Assembly: GCA_964531675.1 (NCBI GenBank)
Contig: CAZHFW010000007.1
Span: forward strand, 1 to 64,000
From: CAZHFW01 sp964531675
GTDB lineage: Bacteria > Planctomycetota > Phycisphaerae > Phycisphaerales > UBA1924
DNA: 64,000 nt
Direction of reading: 5' to 3'
In this document: positions 9,269 through 18,612 of the stretch, piece after piece
Position numbering within the stretch: position 1 is the stretch's first letter
How the letters are laid out: each line of letters begins with the position of its first letter
Position numbers and translations under genes: made by a program
The notes under the pieces: generated by a model
Told to the model about the DNA's origin: nothing
Databases searched by the model: none
What the model saw: only the letters and a program-made list of their open reading frames with translations

Positions 9269-11299
9269 ATGAGTCAGCCGGGTTGCACGCGTTTCTCGTT
9301 GTTCGGACTTTGCTTGCTCTTGGGGGTGGTCGCGGGGCTTCTGGCGCCGGCCGGGTGCGCCAGCACGCGATCGGGGGCCAAGCCCGCGCAGGTTCCCGGG
9401 CCCGAGGGGGCCTATGGGGCGGCCGGGGGAACCTACTTCCGTGACCCCGCAACGAGCATCTTCAGGCCTCTGGACCTCCCGACGCCGAACGAACAGCGGA
9501 CGGGTTCGGGGGCTCCGGGCGTGCACTACTGGCAGCAGCGCTGCGACTATCGGATCGAGGCGACGCTGGATGAGGCGGCCCGCACCGTCACGGGATCGGG
9601 CACCATCACGTACACGAACAACTCGCCCGACGCCTTGGACTACATCTGGATCCACCTCGAGCAGAACGTCTACAAGAAGGACAGCCTGGGAAGGCTCGCG
9701 CAGGGGCCTGACGCCGGGCTCGGCGGGACAGGCGACCTGACCGACGGCATCACGCTCACGTCGTTGACGATGGGCGGGCAGCCTCTGAAGTTCACGGTCT
9801 ACGACACGCTGGCGCGCATCGATCTGCCCAGGCCGCTGCCGCCGCGGAGCTCGATGAGCTTTGACGCGAGCTGGAGCTTCGCGATTCCTCCCAACGGCTC
9901 GGACCGCATGGGGCGTGAGGACGTCGAGCAGGGCACGCTCTTCTTGGTGGCGCAGTGGTACCCCGCGGTCGCGGTGTACGACGACGTGTACGGGTGGAAC
10001 ACGCTTCCCTACATCAGCGTGGGCGAGTTCTACTTCGACTTCGGGTCGTTTGACGTGAAGCTCACCGTGCCCCGCGCGCACGTGGTCTCCGCGACGGGTC
10101 TGTTGCAGAATCCGGCGGATGTGCTCACGTCCGAGCAGATCGCAAGGCTGGCGGAGGCGGCCAAGGGTCCCGGGACGACGATGATCATCGGGCGGGATGA
10201 GGTCGGCAAGCCCGAGACGCGGCCGCAAGTCGCATCGGAAACGCTCACGTGGCACTTCAAGGCCGATCGGGTCCGCTCGTTCGCGTGGGCGTCGAGCAAG
10301 GCGTTCATCTGGGACGCTGCGGCGGTGCAGGGACTTTCGCATCCGGTGCTGGCCCAGTCGTTCTACCCCAAGGAAGCGATCAAGACCTGGGAGAAGTCGA
10401 CGGAGTATCTGCGCTTCAGCATCGAGCACTACAGCCAGAAGTGGTACGAGTATCCGTACCCGATCGCGAGCAACATCAACGGGCCCGTGCCTGGCATGGA
10501 GTACCCGATGATCATCTTCTGTGCTGCTCGTCAGGACCCGAAGGATCTCTACGGTGTCACGACGCACGAGATCGGGCACAACTGGTTCCCGATGACGGTC
10601 AACACGGATGAGCGCCGGCACGCCTGGATGGACGAGGGCTTCAACACGTTCGTCAACTACTACTCGCACAAGGCCTACTTCAGCGAGGAGCCCGCGGAGG
10701 ACTCCAGCATGCGCGAGGCGGCCGAGCAGAGCCTGCGCTCTGAGATGCAGCCCATCGAGACCGGGCCCGACGCGATCTGGCATGGAAGACTGGGGTATCT
10801 GGCCTACGGCCGGCCCGCGACGTCGTTGCGGCTGCTGCGCGAGGTCGTGCTCGGGCCCGAGCGGTTTGACGTCGCGTTCCGGAGCTACATCCGTCGGTGG
10901 GCGTTCAAGAGCCCGAGGCCCGCGGACTTCTTCCGATCGATGGAGGACGCGTCGGGCGCGGACCTGGCGTGGTTCTGGCGCGGCTTCTTCCTGGAGGCGG
11001 GCACCCTCGATCAGGCGGTGGTCGCGGTCCGGCAGCCCACGGGCGCCACGACCGAGGCCCAGGGGACGGTCACGCTGCGGAACCTGGGAACCCAGGTGAT
11101 GCCGGTGCGTCTGCGCCTGTCGCTGGACGACGGGAAGGCGATCGATGTCGCACTCCCGGTGGAAATCTGGGCAACCACCAATCAGTGGACCGCTCGTGTC
11201 GACACGGGTGGGAAGCGGATCGTGAAGGCGGAGGTTGATCCGGAGCATCTCCTGCCGGACGTCGAGCTGGCGAACAATGTGTGGTCGGTCAATCCGTAA
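9269..11299 (+). CDS. M1 family zinc metallopeptidase, lipoprotein
   Basis: The protein has 676 residues from ATG 9269, chosen because the signal peptide starts there and ends in a lipobox (LLAPAGC). An upstream in-frame start lacks this logic. The N-terminal beta domain is followed by a gluzincin catalytic domain with HEIGHNW (His433, His437) and the third zinc ligand Glu456 in MDEGFNTF, exactly the HEXXH-X18-E spacing. The substrate-anchoring GAMEN-type motif appears as GPVPGMEYPM, a variant used in bacterial M1-like lipoproteins. Expected to be an envelope-anchored aminopeptidase-like enzyme. It diverges from the esterase gene over 161 bp. Confidence 0.93.
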   Translation: MSQPGCTRFSLFGLCLLLGVVAGLLAPAGCASTRSGAKPAQVPGPEGAYGAAGGTYFRDPATSIFRPLDLPTPNEQRTGSGAPGVHYWQQRCDYRIEATLDEAARTVTGSGTITYTNNSPDALDYIWIHLEQNVYKKDSLGRLAQGPDAGLGGTGDLTDGITLTSLTMGGQPLKFTVYDTLARIDLPRPLPPRSSMSFDASWSFAIPPNGSDRMGREDVEQGTLFLVAQWYPAVAVYDDVYGWNTLPYISVGEFYFDFGSFDVKLTVPRAHVVSATGLLQNPADVLTSEQIARLAEAAKGPGTTMIIGRDEVGKPETRPQVASETLTWHFKADRVRSFAWASSKAFIWDAAAVQGLSHPVLAQSFYPKEAIKTWEKSTEYLRFSIEHYSQKWYEYPYPIASNINGPVPGMEYPMIIFCAARQDPKDLYGVTTHEIGHNWFPMTVNTDERRHAWMDEGFNTFVNYYSHKAYFSEEPAEDSSMREAAEQSLRSEMQPIETGPDAIWHGRLGYLAYGRPATSLRLLREVVLGPERFDVAFRSYIRRWAFKSPRPADFFRSMEDASGADLAWFWRGFFLEAGTLDQAVVAVRQPTGATTEAQGTVTLRNLGTQVMPVRLRLSLDDGKAIDVALPVEIWATTNQWTARVDTGGKRIVKAEVDPEHLLPDVELANNVWSVNP

Positions 11300-11387
11300 G
11301 AGCAGCATCTTGCCGAGCCGCAGCGGGCCGCTGCGGGCCGGCCTTGAGAGAAACAGCAGATTTTGGCTTTTTCATCAGGAGCTTGTG

Positions 11388-13301
11388 ATGAACCGTTCGT
11401 TGATCGTGGCGTTGGCAGCGGGTCTTGCGATGTGGGCCGGTCCGGCGATGGCGCAGGAGCACGCAGCCGCGGCGGCGGCGACGCAGCCGGCGGGTCGCAA
11501 GCCTGTGAAGACGCTCGATGATCTTCCGCGGCACACCTACAAGATCGAGGGAAAGGCCTCCGAGTTCCTGCTCTCCGATGCGCCCTTCAAGGCGTTCGTG
11601 GAGAAGGTGAAGGCCGACACGCTCGACGATCTCTCGAAGTACGACATCCAGGATCCGACCACGCTCCAGGGGTACTACACGCTCCTCCAGCAGATCGCGA
11701 TCTTCGAGGGACGCGATGCCGACGCCTTGGCGCTGGTCGCGAAGGTGCGCGAGCTCGAGGGGAAAGAGTCCAAGAAGCTCATGACGGGCCAGGTGCTGGG
11801 CGCGTACATCGCGGCCAAGAAGGCGGGCGATGCGGCGGCGGTGGAGAAGGCGTTCGCGGCCGATCTCGATAAGCGCGTCCGGGCCCTGCCTTTCGAGACC
11901 ATCTCCGACGATCTCAAGCAGGCCAAGGGCCGCGCCGAGATCATCCGCAAGGAGCTCGTGCTTGGCTCGCTCCAGGGCCAGCTCGATCCGGTCGTGGCGG
12001 CTCAGAACGGCGAGCTGAGCGGCGAACTGGTCCGCGGCCTGATCAGCGCCCGCGTGTCGATTGACGTCATCCTCCCCCTCCAGCCCGCGGTCGCGAAGGT
12101 CTACGGCAAGATCATCGCCGACAACGAGGCGTCCAAGCTCGCCGCCAAGGACATCTGGACCCCCAACCAGGTCACGCTCACCGAAGCCGACCACGGCACG
12201 CCGGTGGTCATCGGCATCTGGGACTCGGGCACCGACGTCAAGCTCTTCCCCAACCAGCTCTACGTGAACGCCAAAGAAGTCGTCAACGGCAAGGACGACG
12301 ACGGCAATGGCTTCGTTGATGACGTTAACGGCATCGCGTTCGACCTGGACTCCAACGCGGTCCCGGAGCTCCTGCACAGCACCACGGGCTTCAACGCGGG
12401 CCTCGACAACGTCAAGCAGTACACCAAGGGGTTCATGGACCTCCAGGCCAACATCGAGAGCCCCGAAGCATCGACTCTCCGCGCCCACATCACCTCGCTC
12501 AGCCAGGATCAGATCACGCCCTTCATGGAGGATCTGGGCCTCTACGGCAACTACTCCCACGGCACGCACGTCTCGGGCATCGCCGCGGCGGGCAACCCCT
12601 ACGCCAGGCTCCTCCCGGCCCGCATCACCTTCGACTACCACACGATCCCGACCAAGACTCCCAGCGTCGCCGACGCCAAGAAGGAGGCGGAGGCGGGGAT
12701 GCGCACCATCGCCTACTTCAAGCAGGCGGGCGTGCGCGTCGTGAACATGAGCTGGGGCGGCTCGCGCTCCGACATCGAGAAGGCGCTGGAAATGAAGGTC
12801 CCGGGCATGAAGCCCGCGGAGCGTGCGGCCCTCTCCCGCGAGATCTTCAAGATCGGCGAAGACGCGCTGAAGAAGGCCATGACCGACGCTCCCGAGATCC
12901 TCTTCGTGGTCGCGGCGGGCAACAGCGACAACGACAACGAGTTCGCCGAGGTCTTCCCCTCGGGCCTGAACCTCCCCAACATGATCACGGTCGGCGCCAT
13001 CGACTCCAGCGGCAAGCCCACGGGCTTCACCACCTTCGGCAAGAACGTGAAGCTCTACGCCAATGGCTTTGAAGTCGACAGCTACGTCCCGGGCGGCGAG
13101 CGCATGAAGCTCTCCGGCACCTCGATGGCGGCTCCCAACGCCGCCAACCTGGCGGGCAAGATCCTCGCGGTCAACCCCAAGCTCACGACCCAGCAGGTCA
13201 TCGAGCTCATCAACAATGGCGCTGATCCGATGGAAGGCCAGCCCGGTCGCTTCATCATCAACCCCAAGAAGACCATCGAGATGGCCCGCAAGATGAACTG
13301 A
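11388..13301 (+). CDS. Secreted S8 (subtilisin) family serine peptidase
   Basis: The protein has 637 residues from ATG 11388 (AGGAG six bases upstream). It has a clean signal peptide (LAMWAGPAMAQE) and a roughly 250-residue N-terminal helical region without recognised domain. The peptidase domain carries the full triad: Asp279 in IGIWDSGTDV, His391 in SHGTHVSGIAAAG and Ser579 in LSGTSMAAP, with the oxyanion Asn in VVAAGNSDND. The 110-residue Asp-His distance is long because of a large insertion after the Asp, which includes an Asp/Asn-rich, possibly calcium-binding loop (GKDDDGNGFVDDVNG). A strong intrinsic terminator follows directly. Substrate unknown. Confidence 0.94.
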   Translation: MNRSLIVALAAGLAMWAGPAMAQEHAAAAAATQPAGRKPVKTLDDLPRHTYKIEGKASEFLLSDAPFKAFVEKVKADTLDDLSKYDIQDPTTLQGYYTLLQQIAIFEGRDADALALVAKVRELEGKESKKLMTGQVLGAYIAAKKAGDAAAVEKAFAADLDKRVRALPFETISDDLKQAKGRAEIIRKELVLGSLQGQLDPVVAAQNGELSGELVRGLISARVSIDVILPLQPAVAKVYGKIIADNEASKLAAKDIWTPNQVTLTEADHGTPVVIGIWDSGTDVKLFPNQLYVNAKEVVNGKDDDGNGFVDDVNGIAFDLDSNAVPELLHSTTGFNAGLDNVKQYTKGFMDLQANIESPEASTLRAHITSLSQDQITPFMEDLGLYGNYSHGTHVSGIAAAGNPYARLLPARITFDYHTIPTKTPSVADAKKEAEAGMRTIAYFKQAGVRVVNMSWGGSRSDIEKALEMKVPGMKPAERAALSREIFKIGEDALKKAMTDAPEILFVVAAGNSDNDNEFAEVFPSGLNLPNMITVGAIDSSGKPTGFTTFGKNVKLYANGFEVDSYVPGGERMKLSGTSMAAPNAANLAGKILAVNPKLTTQQVIELINNGADPMEGQPGRFIINPKKTIEMARKMN

Positions 13302-13319
13302 CCCGAGTGCTCAATCAAG

Positions 13320-13354
13320 AAAGGGCCTCCGCCAGCGCGGGGGCCCTTTTTCTT
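13320..13354 (+). terminator. Rho-independent terminator after the S8 peptidase gene
   Basis: A 13-bp stem (AAAGGGCCTCCGC paired with GCGGGGGCCCTTT, one G-T wobble) encloses a four-base loop. It is followed by a T-run (TTTTTCTTT). It begins 19 bases after the stop codon of the upstream gene, on the coding strand. Confidence 0.9.
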
Positions 13355-13427
13355 TGCGGCCTGTTTGTCTGGCGGCACGTCGCTGGAGCGCAGCGTGGCT
13401 GCGCGGATGGTCGTTCTGGCGCGCGGG

Positions 13428-13718
13428 TCATTGCTGCCGGCGGCGGCGGGCCTTGCGGCCTTCATCGCCCCAGATGCTGATGAGGCCCAGGTCCAGGAGC
13501 ACCGCGACGATCACCGCGACCATGCCAAGGCCTGTGATCTGGCCGTAGGTATTCATGGACCACGCGTAGGCGAGCGTGGTGACGGGCATGAAGAAGAACC
13601 CCAGGACGGGCCAGAGCTTGGTCTGGAAACCATTGTGGAGGTACTGGCTGAAGATCGCCAGCAGCAGCAGGACGAAACGCGGGAACGCGAGCGACAGGAG
13701 CGCGAGGATGCATCCCAT
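13428..13718 (-). CDS. Small membrane protein of unknown function
   Basis: The 96-residue product has about three hydrophobic segments: residues 2-22 (ILALLSLAFPRFVLLLLAIF), 36-52 (PVLGFFFMPVTTLAYAW) and 60-83 (ITGLGMVAVIVAVLLDLGLISIW). It ends in a very basic tail (GRKARRRRQQ), predicted to lie on the cytoplasmic side. AAAGGGGAT precedes the ATG on the minus strand. I do not recognise a family. It sits between the terminator of the S8 gene and the kinase-like gene, and starts 65 bp downstream of the latter's stop, so co-transcription is possible. Confidence 0.75.
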   Translation of the reverse strand: MGCILALLSLAFPRFVLLLLAIFSQYLHNGFQTKLWPVLGFFFMPVTTLAYAWSMNTYGQITGLGMVAVIVAVLLDLGLISIWGDEGRKARRRRQQ

Positions 13719-13783
13719 ACCGATCCCCTTTCAGGAGATTGTTGGAGATGAGCGCGTTCGGGTTTCAGTCCGTCGGGGGCGGG

Positions 13784-14905
13784 TTACTGCCCGAACAGGT
13801 TCTTCTCGGTGACATACCCGTTCTGCTCGAAGTAGGCCAGGGCCTCGGGAACCGTCTTGAACACCTTTGTGGCGGTCTCGGTGATGAAGGGCGAGGGGTT
13901 CTTCTTGGGCTTCCAGACGACGAAGACTTCCTTGGTGTGCTCGAAGGCGTGCTGGAGCTCGCGCTCGACGCCGCTGGAGAGACCCGGGACGCCGCCCGGG
14001 AGTTCGGGGACCAGGCTCACGATCATGTCGGACTGATCGATGAGCTTGAAGTCGCGCATGTAGATCTGGCCGTCGATGTCTCCGGCGATGTCGAGAACCT
14101 CGCGGACGCGGACGCGGATGGGCGGGTTGGAGCGCGAGCCTCCGAAGGAATGGGCCTCGACGTCGAGGAACTCCTTGCCTTCCTTGGCAGCGGCGATGGC
14201 GCGGTCGAGCAGGAGCTTCTCGTCGACGTCGCCCGGATCGAAGCAGATGAAGTGGCGGGCGAGCTCGGCGCGGAACGCGTCGATCTCCGCGAGCACGTCG
14301 GGCATGTCCACCACGTGGCTCATCGGGAAGCTCGGGTACACCTTCTTCATCTCAGGACGGCACACCAGGCGGAAGAGCGTCTGGATCGTCGGGTTGTGAC
14401 GCCCGCGCGAGAGGATGTAGAACTTGGAGTTCGGGATCGCCTGCGACAAGAGCTCGGTCGCGAGGATTTCCTCTTCGCGCCAGACCATGCAGTCCTTCAG
14501 GGTCGCGTCGATCTCGTGGTCGCGGTGGAGGCGGTGGTGCACGACCTCGATGTTGTCGACCAGGCAGACGAAGGTGTCGGGGGAGAGCAGACGCACCTGG
14601 TCGTAGTCAAAGGCGCTGAACAGGCCGTGACGCCAGCGGAAGGTGGCGTGCGTGTTCACGATCAGATTCTTGATGTCGCGCGAATCGGCGATGATGTCCT
14701 TGAACGCGGCGCGGCGGAGGGAGTTCAGGCGCGAGATGGGAAGGTCCAGGATCTTCCCGGGGCGCACGTCCCGGCCCTCGGCGTACATCATGTCGCCGAC
14801 GTTGTACACGCTGACCGACTCACCCTGAGAGCCCGCAAAGCGGGCGGTGCCCTCGAGGTAGGCCTTCTTGTCCATGCCGATCTGACCGGTGACGATCGCG
14901 CGCAT
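13784..14905 (-). CDS. Archaeal-type adenylate-kinase-like protein with C-terminal deoxyribosyltransferase-like domain
   Basis: The protein has 373 residues from the ATG at 14905, preceded by AGGAG. Residues 1-190 resemble the AdkA nucleotide-kinase fold: a start IVTGQIGMDKKAYLEG in place of the P-loop, then VSVYNVGDMMY, a LIVNTHATFRW strand and FYILSRGRHNPTIQTLFRLV. The P-loop is unusual (GQIGMDKK instead of GxxGxGKT/S). Residues 195-373 contain FICFDPGDVDEKLL and IDQSDMIVSLVPE, then PGLSSGVERELQHAFEHTK and VFVVWKP. That pattern fits the nucleoside 2-deoxyribosyltransferase/SLOG-type Rossmann fold. Both fold calls come from motif reading. The substrate is unknown; a role in nucleotide salvage or a nucleotide-linked signal is possible. 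Confidence 0.6.
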   Translation of the reverse strand: MRAIVTGQIGMDKKAYLEGTARFAGSQGESVSVYNVGDMMYAEGRDVRPGKILDLPISRLNSLRRAAFKDIIADSRDIKNLIVNTHATFRWRHGLFSAFDYDQVRLLSPDTFVCLVDNIEVVHHRLHRDHEIDATLKDCMVWREEEILATELLSQAIPNSKFYILSRGRHNPTIQTLFRLVCRPEMKKVYPSFPMSHVVDMPDVLAEIDAFRAELARHFICFDPGDVDEKLLLDRAIAAAKEGKEFLDVEAHSFGGSRSNPPIRVRVREVLDIAGDIDGQIYMRDFKLIDQSDMIVSLVPELPGGVPGLSSGVERELQHAFEHTKEVFVVWKPKKNPSPFITETATKVFKTVPEALAYFEQNGYVTEKNLFGQ

Positions 14906-14968
14906 ACGCACTCCTGTTGAAGGAGAGGAGTATAGGAACGCGGCCATCCGGAAGGGATTTGTGCGGGA

Positions 14969-16060
14969 TCAGCTGCCGCGGAGCCTGATGTCCTGGCGGA
15001 AGATCCACACGCCGTCACGCTTGCGGGGTGTGACGATGACCGTTTCGGCGTCCAGCTTGGTCCGCTTCTCAGGGGTCAGGCGCGGATCGTCGTCGAACCA
15101 GACCGTGACGTAGCGCTGGGCGTGCACCGCAGCGTCGGCGTGCATGTGGATGTGCTGGGGATCGTCGGTGTTCGGATAGCCCGCGGGCCTGATCGTGCGG
15201 AAGCGGTACCAGCCGTTGTCGTCGGTGACCGCAACGCCCCGGATGCGCGGCGTGCGGGTGGAGCTTCCCGTGGGAACGTAAAGCCCGGTCGCGTCGGTGT
15301 TGTACGCGATCACCGCGGCCTTGGGCAGAGGCAGGCCCTGCTCATCAAGCACGCGTCCGAAGAACTCCATGGGCTCGCCCGGCTCCTGATCGGCGCACAT
15401 GCGGACCGCGGTTTCCGCGAAAGGCTCTTCTTCGGAGGCGAGCTGGCGCAATCGGGTCGCGAGATTGCGCACATCGGGTGTGCCGGCCTTGGGATTGGCG
15501 ACCACGCGTACGACCTTGCGGTTGACGAACTCGACCAGAGCGCAGGTCGCGCCGTCGTCAGTGGAGAGCTTGGAGGCCTTGACCGCGTCTTCGTTTGGAT
15601 CCGCGATCGTCAGGAGCACGCGGCGCGGCAGCATGGGGCCGAAGGCGGCCTTGAGCGTGGACTCGGCCTGTTCGGCGGACATCCTGGGATCCGGGACAAG
15701 GACCACAAAGCCTGTTGCGGACCCGCTTCCGATCGCGGCCAGCGCATCGTCGAGCGCCCGGGTGATCGCCGGGACATCCGAGAGCCCCGCGGGGCGCGTC
15801 CAGATCGCGACACCCGGCCTGGCGCCCGCGAGCGCCAAGGGGGAGATCATGTTTCCCGCGCCGGGGCCCGTGATCTGCTTCGGATGGATCTCGGGGAGCT
15901 TTGCTCCGGGATCGAGGCCGATCAGCGGTGCTGCGGCTGGTTCATGCTGGTCGCGCGTGGGGAGTGGGGCGATCCCGGAGGCGGTGCTCGGCCGGCCGGT
16001 CGCCAAAGCGCCGAAAGCCAGCGCGATCAGAACGGGACGAGCGGCAACGGGGATCCTCAT
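14969..16060 (-). CDS. Intradiol-dioxygenase-fold protein, exported
   Basis: The 363-residue protein starts at the ATG at 16060, preceded by GGAG at suitable spacing. The much longer open frame upstream is a shadow of the neighbouring protease. A signal-like N-terminus (VLIALAFGALATG) is followed by a region of about 190 residues with no recognised domain. The C-terminal domain (about 235-350) matches the intradiol ring-cleavage dioxygenase beta-sandwich: EFFGRVLDEQGLPLPKAAV, VTDDNGWYRFRTIRPAGYP, then QHIHMHA, which contains the paired His iron ligands. Cytosolic catechol dioxygenases lack a leader, so this belongs to the exported, poorly characterised branch. An aromatic substrate is not established. 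Confidence 0.7.
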   Translation of the reverse strand: MRIPVAARPVLIALAFGALATGRPSTASGIAPLPTRDQHEPAAAPLIGLDPGAKLPEIHPKQITGPGAGNMISPLALAGARPGVAIWTRPAGLSDVPAITRALDDALAAIGSGSATGFVVLVPDPRMSAEQAESTLKAAFGPMLPRRVLLTIADPNEDAVKASKLSTDDGATCALVEFVNRKVVRVVANPKAGTPDVRNLATRLRQLASEEEPFAETAVRMCADQEPGEPMEFFGRVLDEQGLPLPKAAVIAYNTDATGLYVPTGSSTRTPRIRGVAVTDDNGWYRFRTIRPAGYPNTDDPQHIHMHADAAVHAQRYVTVWFDDDPRLTPEKRTKLDAETVIVTPRKRDGVWIFRQDIRLRGS

Positions 16061-16137
16061 CGGCGAACTCCAAGCGTGTGCGCAGAGTCTACCGAGCCGT
16101 TCCGCGTGGCGGAGAAAATGCGGCCTGTGTGGATCGA

Positions 16138-18462
16138 TCAGGCGCGGCGGCGCCGGCTTGCGAGCCCGACCAGGGCGAGCAGCGTGAAGCTGCCTGCTGG
16201 GGCGGGGACGGTGAACGCCAGACCGAAGTCGAAGTCGCGCTTGAAGAAGAGTGCATCGAGGATGAACTCGCTGCGGACCTGGAGGTAGTAGCGTCCCGGG
16301 TTGTCGAGCATGAGGTTCATGAGGCGCACCGTGCCGCCGGCGTCGGCGGTGAACGCGATGAGCTGGTCCGCGTTGGGGTTGGCGGGCTCCCAGCCCGGGA
16401 GGTTGCCATCGTCGGTGCCTTCTTCGTAGAGATAGAGGTTGAGCACCGGGGTCTGCTCGAGGTAGGAGGCGTTGACGACGCGGAGCTGGGTGTGCCAGCA
16501 GAGGGTGGATGTGAAGGCGATGCCGCCCGGGAGTTCGCCGAGCAGGTAGTCGACGGTGGCCCACCCGTTCTCCTGGGCGACGGGCGCGTTGATGTGCTGG
16601 AGATCCCAGTAGCGATCGCGGGCGAGCTTGCCGTCGTTGGTGGCCAGGTCGATGGTCATGTTGCGACCGGTCGCGTCGTCGGCGGCGCGGGCTTCGGGGG
16701 TCGCGAAGGTGTACATGGTGCGTTCGAGGTCCAGAGCCCCCGCGCCGAGCTCGGTGTTCAGGGAGCGCCAGACGCGGGTGGTTTCCTTGCCGTCGACTTC
16801 CACCTTGTCGGTGTACTGGGTCCACGCGGAGCCGTCGGACTGCTTCACGCTGCGGTTTGCGGAGTTGAGCAGGACCGCCTTGAGGACGCGGCTGTCGCTG
16901 GCGCGGGCGTCGTGGGTCTGGTTGGCGCGGGCGGCGTATTCCTGCATGAGCGCGACGGAGCCAGCGACCATCGGAGCGGCGAAGGAGGTCCCGTTGACCG
17001 CGCCGGAGGACGGGTTGCCCCCGACGCTGTCGAAGTCGCTGCCGAGGAAGTGGCGGCGGTACTCGTTCACGCCGCCGACGCCGTCGGTGTCGCGGGCGCT
17101 CATCGAGAGGATTTCTTCACCCGGCGCCACGATGTCGGGCTTCTGGGTTTCGGCGAGGCTGAACGACGAGAACGAAGCGCGGGCGGTTCCGGTGCGGTTG
17201 AGTGCGCCGACGGAGATGCCGTTGAGCGAACCGCCTTCGTTGCTGACGGTGGACGCGCCTTGGGCGTCGGGTACGCCGTCGTTGCCGGCGGCCACGACGA
17301 AGCTGACCCGCGGATTGTCGGAGAGCTTCTCGTCGATGCGTCTGCGGTTGAACCAGGGATCGGGCGCAGCTCCGAGCTCCGTTCCCGCGGACATGTTGAT
17401 GACAGTGGCGCCCGCGTTGATCACGTCCGAGAGCATGTCCCGCAGCGAGGCGTAGCTCGAGGTCGCAGCGGAGACGACGGTGGACTTGGGCGCAAAGCCC
17501 TGCTTTTCGAGGTCGGCGTTGGCGCCGGCGAGGATTCCCGCAACAGCGGTCGCGTGCTCATCGGCCATCTGTCCCGCGACGTTGCCGTTGACGGTTCCCA
17601 CGCGGCCTTCCAGATCCTTGTGGATCAGGTCGCCGGTGTATGGGTTGCCCGGCTCGATCATGCCGATGCGGATGCCGCTGCCCGTGAGGCCGTAGCGCCG
17701 TGCTGCGTCGAGCTTGGTCGCGGCGCGGGGGTTGAAGTTGTTGTCGGGCGTGGTGAAGGATGCCGAGGCGGTCATGCCCGCGCGGGAGCCTCCGAACGTG
17801 CGCGAGTCGGAGACCGCGGTGGTGTCCAGGCCCGAGCCCGCGACCGAGTCGGCGGTGGAGTAAACCTCGGCGCGGAGGAAGTACCGGCGGTCGCTGGCAG
17901 CGAGCGTCTTGGTGGCGACGTTGAACTTGTCGGAGACGGACTTGTTCGTGCCATCGCCGAAGATCTCGACGTTGGCGTCAAAGTTCGCCAGTTCCCAGTC
18001 GCCTGCGCCGGCGGTCTTCTCCTGGTAGAGGACCATCGCGGCGGATGCGCTGGCCTTGTTGGTGTTGCCCGCGCCGCCGAAGCGGAGTTCGGCGGTGAAG
18101 ATGTTGGAGAGGTTCAGGTTGGCGTTGTCGAGCAGTTTGAAGACGCGGTCGTAGCGGACCGAGTACACCGCCTTGTCGGCGGGCGCCTGGTTGTCCTGGC
18201 GGATGCCTCCCGAGATCCCGGCGCGGGCGACGCCGTATTTACTCGGGAGCAGCGACTTGAAGTTCGTGGGCGCGGTGGCCGCAGCGGTGCCCGCCTGGGT
18301 ATAGAGGTAGTAGGGGGCGGGCGCTCCCGGGCCGGCGACTTCGACCCAGCCAGTATCGCCCACAACGCGCGGGGACTGGGCGTGTGCTGCAGCAGCGGAA
18401 GCAATGACCAGGCCGAGGCAGGCCATGGGACGTCCAGCCCGAACGCGCGTGCTCTTTGACAT
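16138..18462 (-). CDS. S8 family serine peptidase with PEP-CTERM-like tail
   Basis: The 774-residue protein has a signal peptide (ending AAAAHAQ) and an N-terminal beta-rich region (about 35-240). The peptidase core shows His303 in DEHATAVAGILAGA and Ser493 in NGTSFAAPMVAGS, plus VVAAGNDG. The catalytic Asp position reads Glu270 (IGMIEPGNP) where subtilases normally have Asp. The extreme C-terminus, VPAPAGSFTLLALVGLASRRRRA, is a PEP-CTERM/exosortase-like sorting tail. A beta-sandwich pre- and post-domain suggests cell-surface processing or display. The gene is divergent from the MarR gene across 200 bp. The Asp-to-Glu change may lower or alter activity. Confidence 0.85.
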   Translation of the reverse strand: MSKSTRVRAGRPMACLGLVIASAAAAHAQSPRVVGDTGWVEVAGPGAPAPYYLYTQAGTAAATAPTNFKSLLPSKYGVARAGISGGIRQDNQAPADKAVYSVRYDRVFKLLDNANLNLSNIFTAELRFGGAGNTNKASASAAMVLYQEKTAGAGDWELANFDANVEIFGDGTNKSVSDKFNVATKTLAASDRRYFLRAEVYSTADSVAGSGLDTTAVSDSRTFGGSRAGMTASASFTTPDNNFNPRAATKLDAARRYGLTGSGIRIGMIEPGNPYTGDLIHKDLEGRVGTVNGNVAGQMADEHATAVAGILAGANADLEKQGFAPKSTVVSAATSSYASLRDMLSDVINAGATVINMSAGTELGAAPDPWFNRRRIDEKLSDNPRVSFVVAAGNDGVPDAQGASTVSNEGGSLNGISVGALNRTGTARASFSSFSLAETQKPDIVAPGEEILSMSARDTDGVGGVNEYRRHFLGSDFDSVGGNPSSGAVNGTSFAAPMVAGSVALMQEYAARANQTHDARASDSRVLKAVLLNSANRSVKQSDGSAWTQYTDKVEVDGKETTRVWRSLNTELGAGALDLERTMYTFATPEARAADDATGRNMTIDLATNDGKLARDRYWDLQHINAPVAQENGWATVDYLLGELPGGIAFTSTLCWHTQLRVVNASYLEQTPVLNLYLYEEGTDDGNLPGWEPANPNADQLIAFTADAGGTVRLMNLMLDNPGRYYLQVRSEFILDALFFKRDFDFGLAFTVPAPAGSFTLLALVGLASRRRRA

Positions 18463-18612
18463 TGCTCCCCCTGACGGGCCTTGAGCCCAGTGTTGTCTCC
18501 TCGGACCCGGCGGAAAGGGTCCCAGAAGCAGAGGCTACCAGGGGTTTCTTCTGGGCGTCAAGCCTTTTGCGGGCCAAGGTTTACAGAAGGGCTCAGAAAT
18601 ACCCATCAACAA

